DNA from: Phoronis australis | Lineage: Eukaryota; Phoronida; Phoronidae | Assembly (NCBI GenBank): GCA_002633005.1 | Contig: NMRA01000181.1 | Coordinates: 69,824-133,823, forward strand | DNA length: 64,000 nt | Reading direction: 5' to 3' | Part shown: piece after piece, positions 62,901 to 64,000 of the stretch | Position numbering within the stretch: position 1 is the first letter of the stretch | How the letters are laid out: each line of letters opens with the position of its first letter | Program-made: the position numbers and the translations under genes | The notes under the pieces: model-generated | Databases searched by the model: none | What the model was told of the DNA's origin: nothing | Seen by the model: the letters and a program-made list of their open reading frames with translations, nothing else

Positions 62901-63311
62901 AAGCAACATACTCGTCACATGTACACTCGTATGCTTCACTACAGCGGATTGAACCCGCGTCAGTCACAGTCGCTTGTCAAGCGTTCTCTAATGAAAAGCG
63001 CGAAAGGGCCACCTTTTCACTTTATTATAACAGGATGTCAGTACGAAACAGGCCTTCCCAAAAATTATCAACACTGTTCCTAACCGTTTAATGTTAAAAA
63101 TAGTTTTTCTTCAGGCACTTCTTTCGCTCTTGCGCACAACCTCCCACTTATCCACTCCACTGAGGACACCAACTGGTACGAGCGAATCAAACGACTCTCC
63201 AAGAGGTTTGACGCGAATCAACTCGCAAACGCTGACACTCGTTGGGGGCTTGGGTACAACACGCCGATGCCAACGGAAAGTGGGAAACGACCGACGTTGT
63301 ACGAAGATGAA
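59959..63311 (+). CDS. Unrecognised gene with N-myristoylation start, 3' part beyond window or missed
   Basis: Exon 1 (59959-60010) encodes MGSSLFSKSIIHERSRV plus one base and ends A|gtaagt. Exon 2 (63115-63311) follows a tttttcttcag acceptor, needs two bases to complete the codon, stays open for 65 codons and ends GAA|gtaagc. The phases match exactly. Exon 2 is hydrophilic, with the stretches STEDTNWYERIKRLSKRFDA and TRWGLGYNTPMP. The MGSSLFSK start fits the N-myristoylation consensus (Gly2, Ser/Thr near position 6, Lys after), so the protein may attach to membranes. No known domain recognised. Intron 1 is 3.1 kb. No in-frame stop was reached, so the gene should continue to the right. It is divergent from FECH and probably shares its promoter. 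Confidence 0.5.
60011..63114 (+). other. Intron 1 of the divergent plus-strand gene
   Basis: No further exon with matching phase was found. It contains a SINE-like unit near 62.95 kb and CG-richer patches at 60.4-61.1 kb. Open frames at 60.8-61.1 and 62.3-62.8 kb lack splice sites and recognisable motifs. Confidence 0.4.
62940..62995 (-). repeat. tRNA-derived SINE promoter
   Basis: On the minus strand, ttagagaacgcttgac (A-box-like, 62991-62976) precedes gggttcaatcc (perfect B box, 62956-62946) at tRNA-like spacing. The flanks do not form an acceptor stem, so this is a SINE head, not a tRNA gene. Confidence 0.6.
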
Positions 63312-64000
63312 GTAAGCCTCGCACCATCGACGCATTCAAAGCCACACAAAATTGTATCTGTGTGGTTCGATATTTGACAAAAGGAAATTTTAACGTAAAT
63401 GATACTCTATGATAACATCACTACTTGCACACTTTCGTGGCGCTGTAAAAAGGATTGATGTGCACTGTTGTTTAGGGCGTAATGCCTCGTTTTAGCATAG
63501 ATTTTAAGATCGCAAACGTGAATGCGCACAAGTTCCAAACAAGCAGAACCATTGTAGTCTGAACACAATACCTTACTATCAAGCATAATGGCGAATTCGT
63601 GCAAGTAGCGAATATTTAAAAGGTTCTTTAACTTTAATTTTTGAATTTCTGCTGATGTACTAATACTATAAGACATGACTGTCACAGCTGAATTACATAA
63701 AACAAGAAAGTGACGTTAGTAAAGTGACAAGATTTCATTAGAATCAATAAAATGTGAACGTTTAGCACTCTATCTACAATGTATCAGATACTTATATTAC
63801 AAAATAATGTTATAATTTCTTAAACTGAAAGGTTTGCCCTTTTTCTCGAAGTAACGTTTGTATACAAAAGCGTAGCCTATAATTTTATTTCAAATAATTC
63901 AATGAATGTTTTCACGTACCAGCCCAGTCATCATAACCCCATACATGCACATATACAGTGAACTGGAAGCAGAAAAATGCGTCACCTTAAGCGGGTATAA
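63312..64000. other. Right edge, probable intron
   Basis: Begins with the donor of exon 2 of the plus-strand gene. AT-rich, with no further exon recognised before the window ends. Confidence 0.35.

Noticed and set aside
62930-63000. Functional tRNA gene
   Set aside because: A and B boxes are present but there is no acceptor stem or complete cloverleaf, so a SINE head fits better.

Overview
This window is nuclear DNA from an animal. The genes are split by GT-AG introns of roughly 0.1-3 kb, poly(A) signals follow the stop codons, and the spaces between exons hold tRNA-derived SINE-like units, inverted-repeat elements and short tandem repeats. Gene content (ferrochelatase with the animal [2Fe-2S] cysteine pattern, two secreted cathepsin L-type proteases, a four-TM protein with PPxY motifs) suggests an invertebrate metazoan, perhaps a non-vertebrate deuterostome or lophotrochozoan. 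I cannot place it more closely. All exon boundaries were read by eye from splice sites, phase and family knowledge.

Layout. 1-7.1 kb: no confident gene, a few repeats. 7.1-10.3 kb: exons of an unrecognised minus-strand gene. It lies head to head with a small unrecognised plus-strand gene (10.6-13.9 kb), and a ~22-bp minisatellite sits between them. 14.2-20.0 kb and 27.4-33.4 kb, minus strand: two paralogous cathepsin L-like genes, each with eight coding exons and the same phases (328 and 330 aa). The 7.4 kb between them is repeat-rich: a 259-bp near-perfect palindrome, an element with mirrored arrays of short repeats, an exact 327-bp duplication beside an N, a three-unit ~0.42-0.46 kb tandem repeat and a 140-bp MITE-like hairpin. 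35.3-42.6 kb, plus strand: a five-exon tetraspan protein (614 aa) with two PPxY motifs, resembling the ENTREP/FAM189 and TMEM255 families. 46.5-59.8 kb, minus strand: a complete ten-exon ferrochelatase gene (421 aa). It shares a ~150-bp bidirectional promoter with a plus-strand gene that starts with a predicted N-myristoylation sequence and probably continues past the right edge.

The genes do not form one pathway. FECH performs the last step of haem synthesis in mitochondria, the cathepsins are lysosomal or secreted proteases, and the tetraspan protein is probably an endosomal or plasma-membrane adaptor for WW-domain ubiquitin ligases. No undescribed multi-gene system is evident. The most open questions are the three unrecognised genes, all of which sit at head-to-head promoters, and the repeat cluster between the two cathepsin genes.
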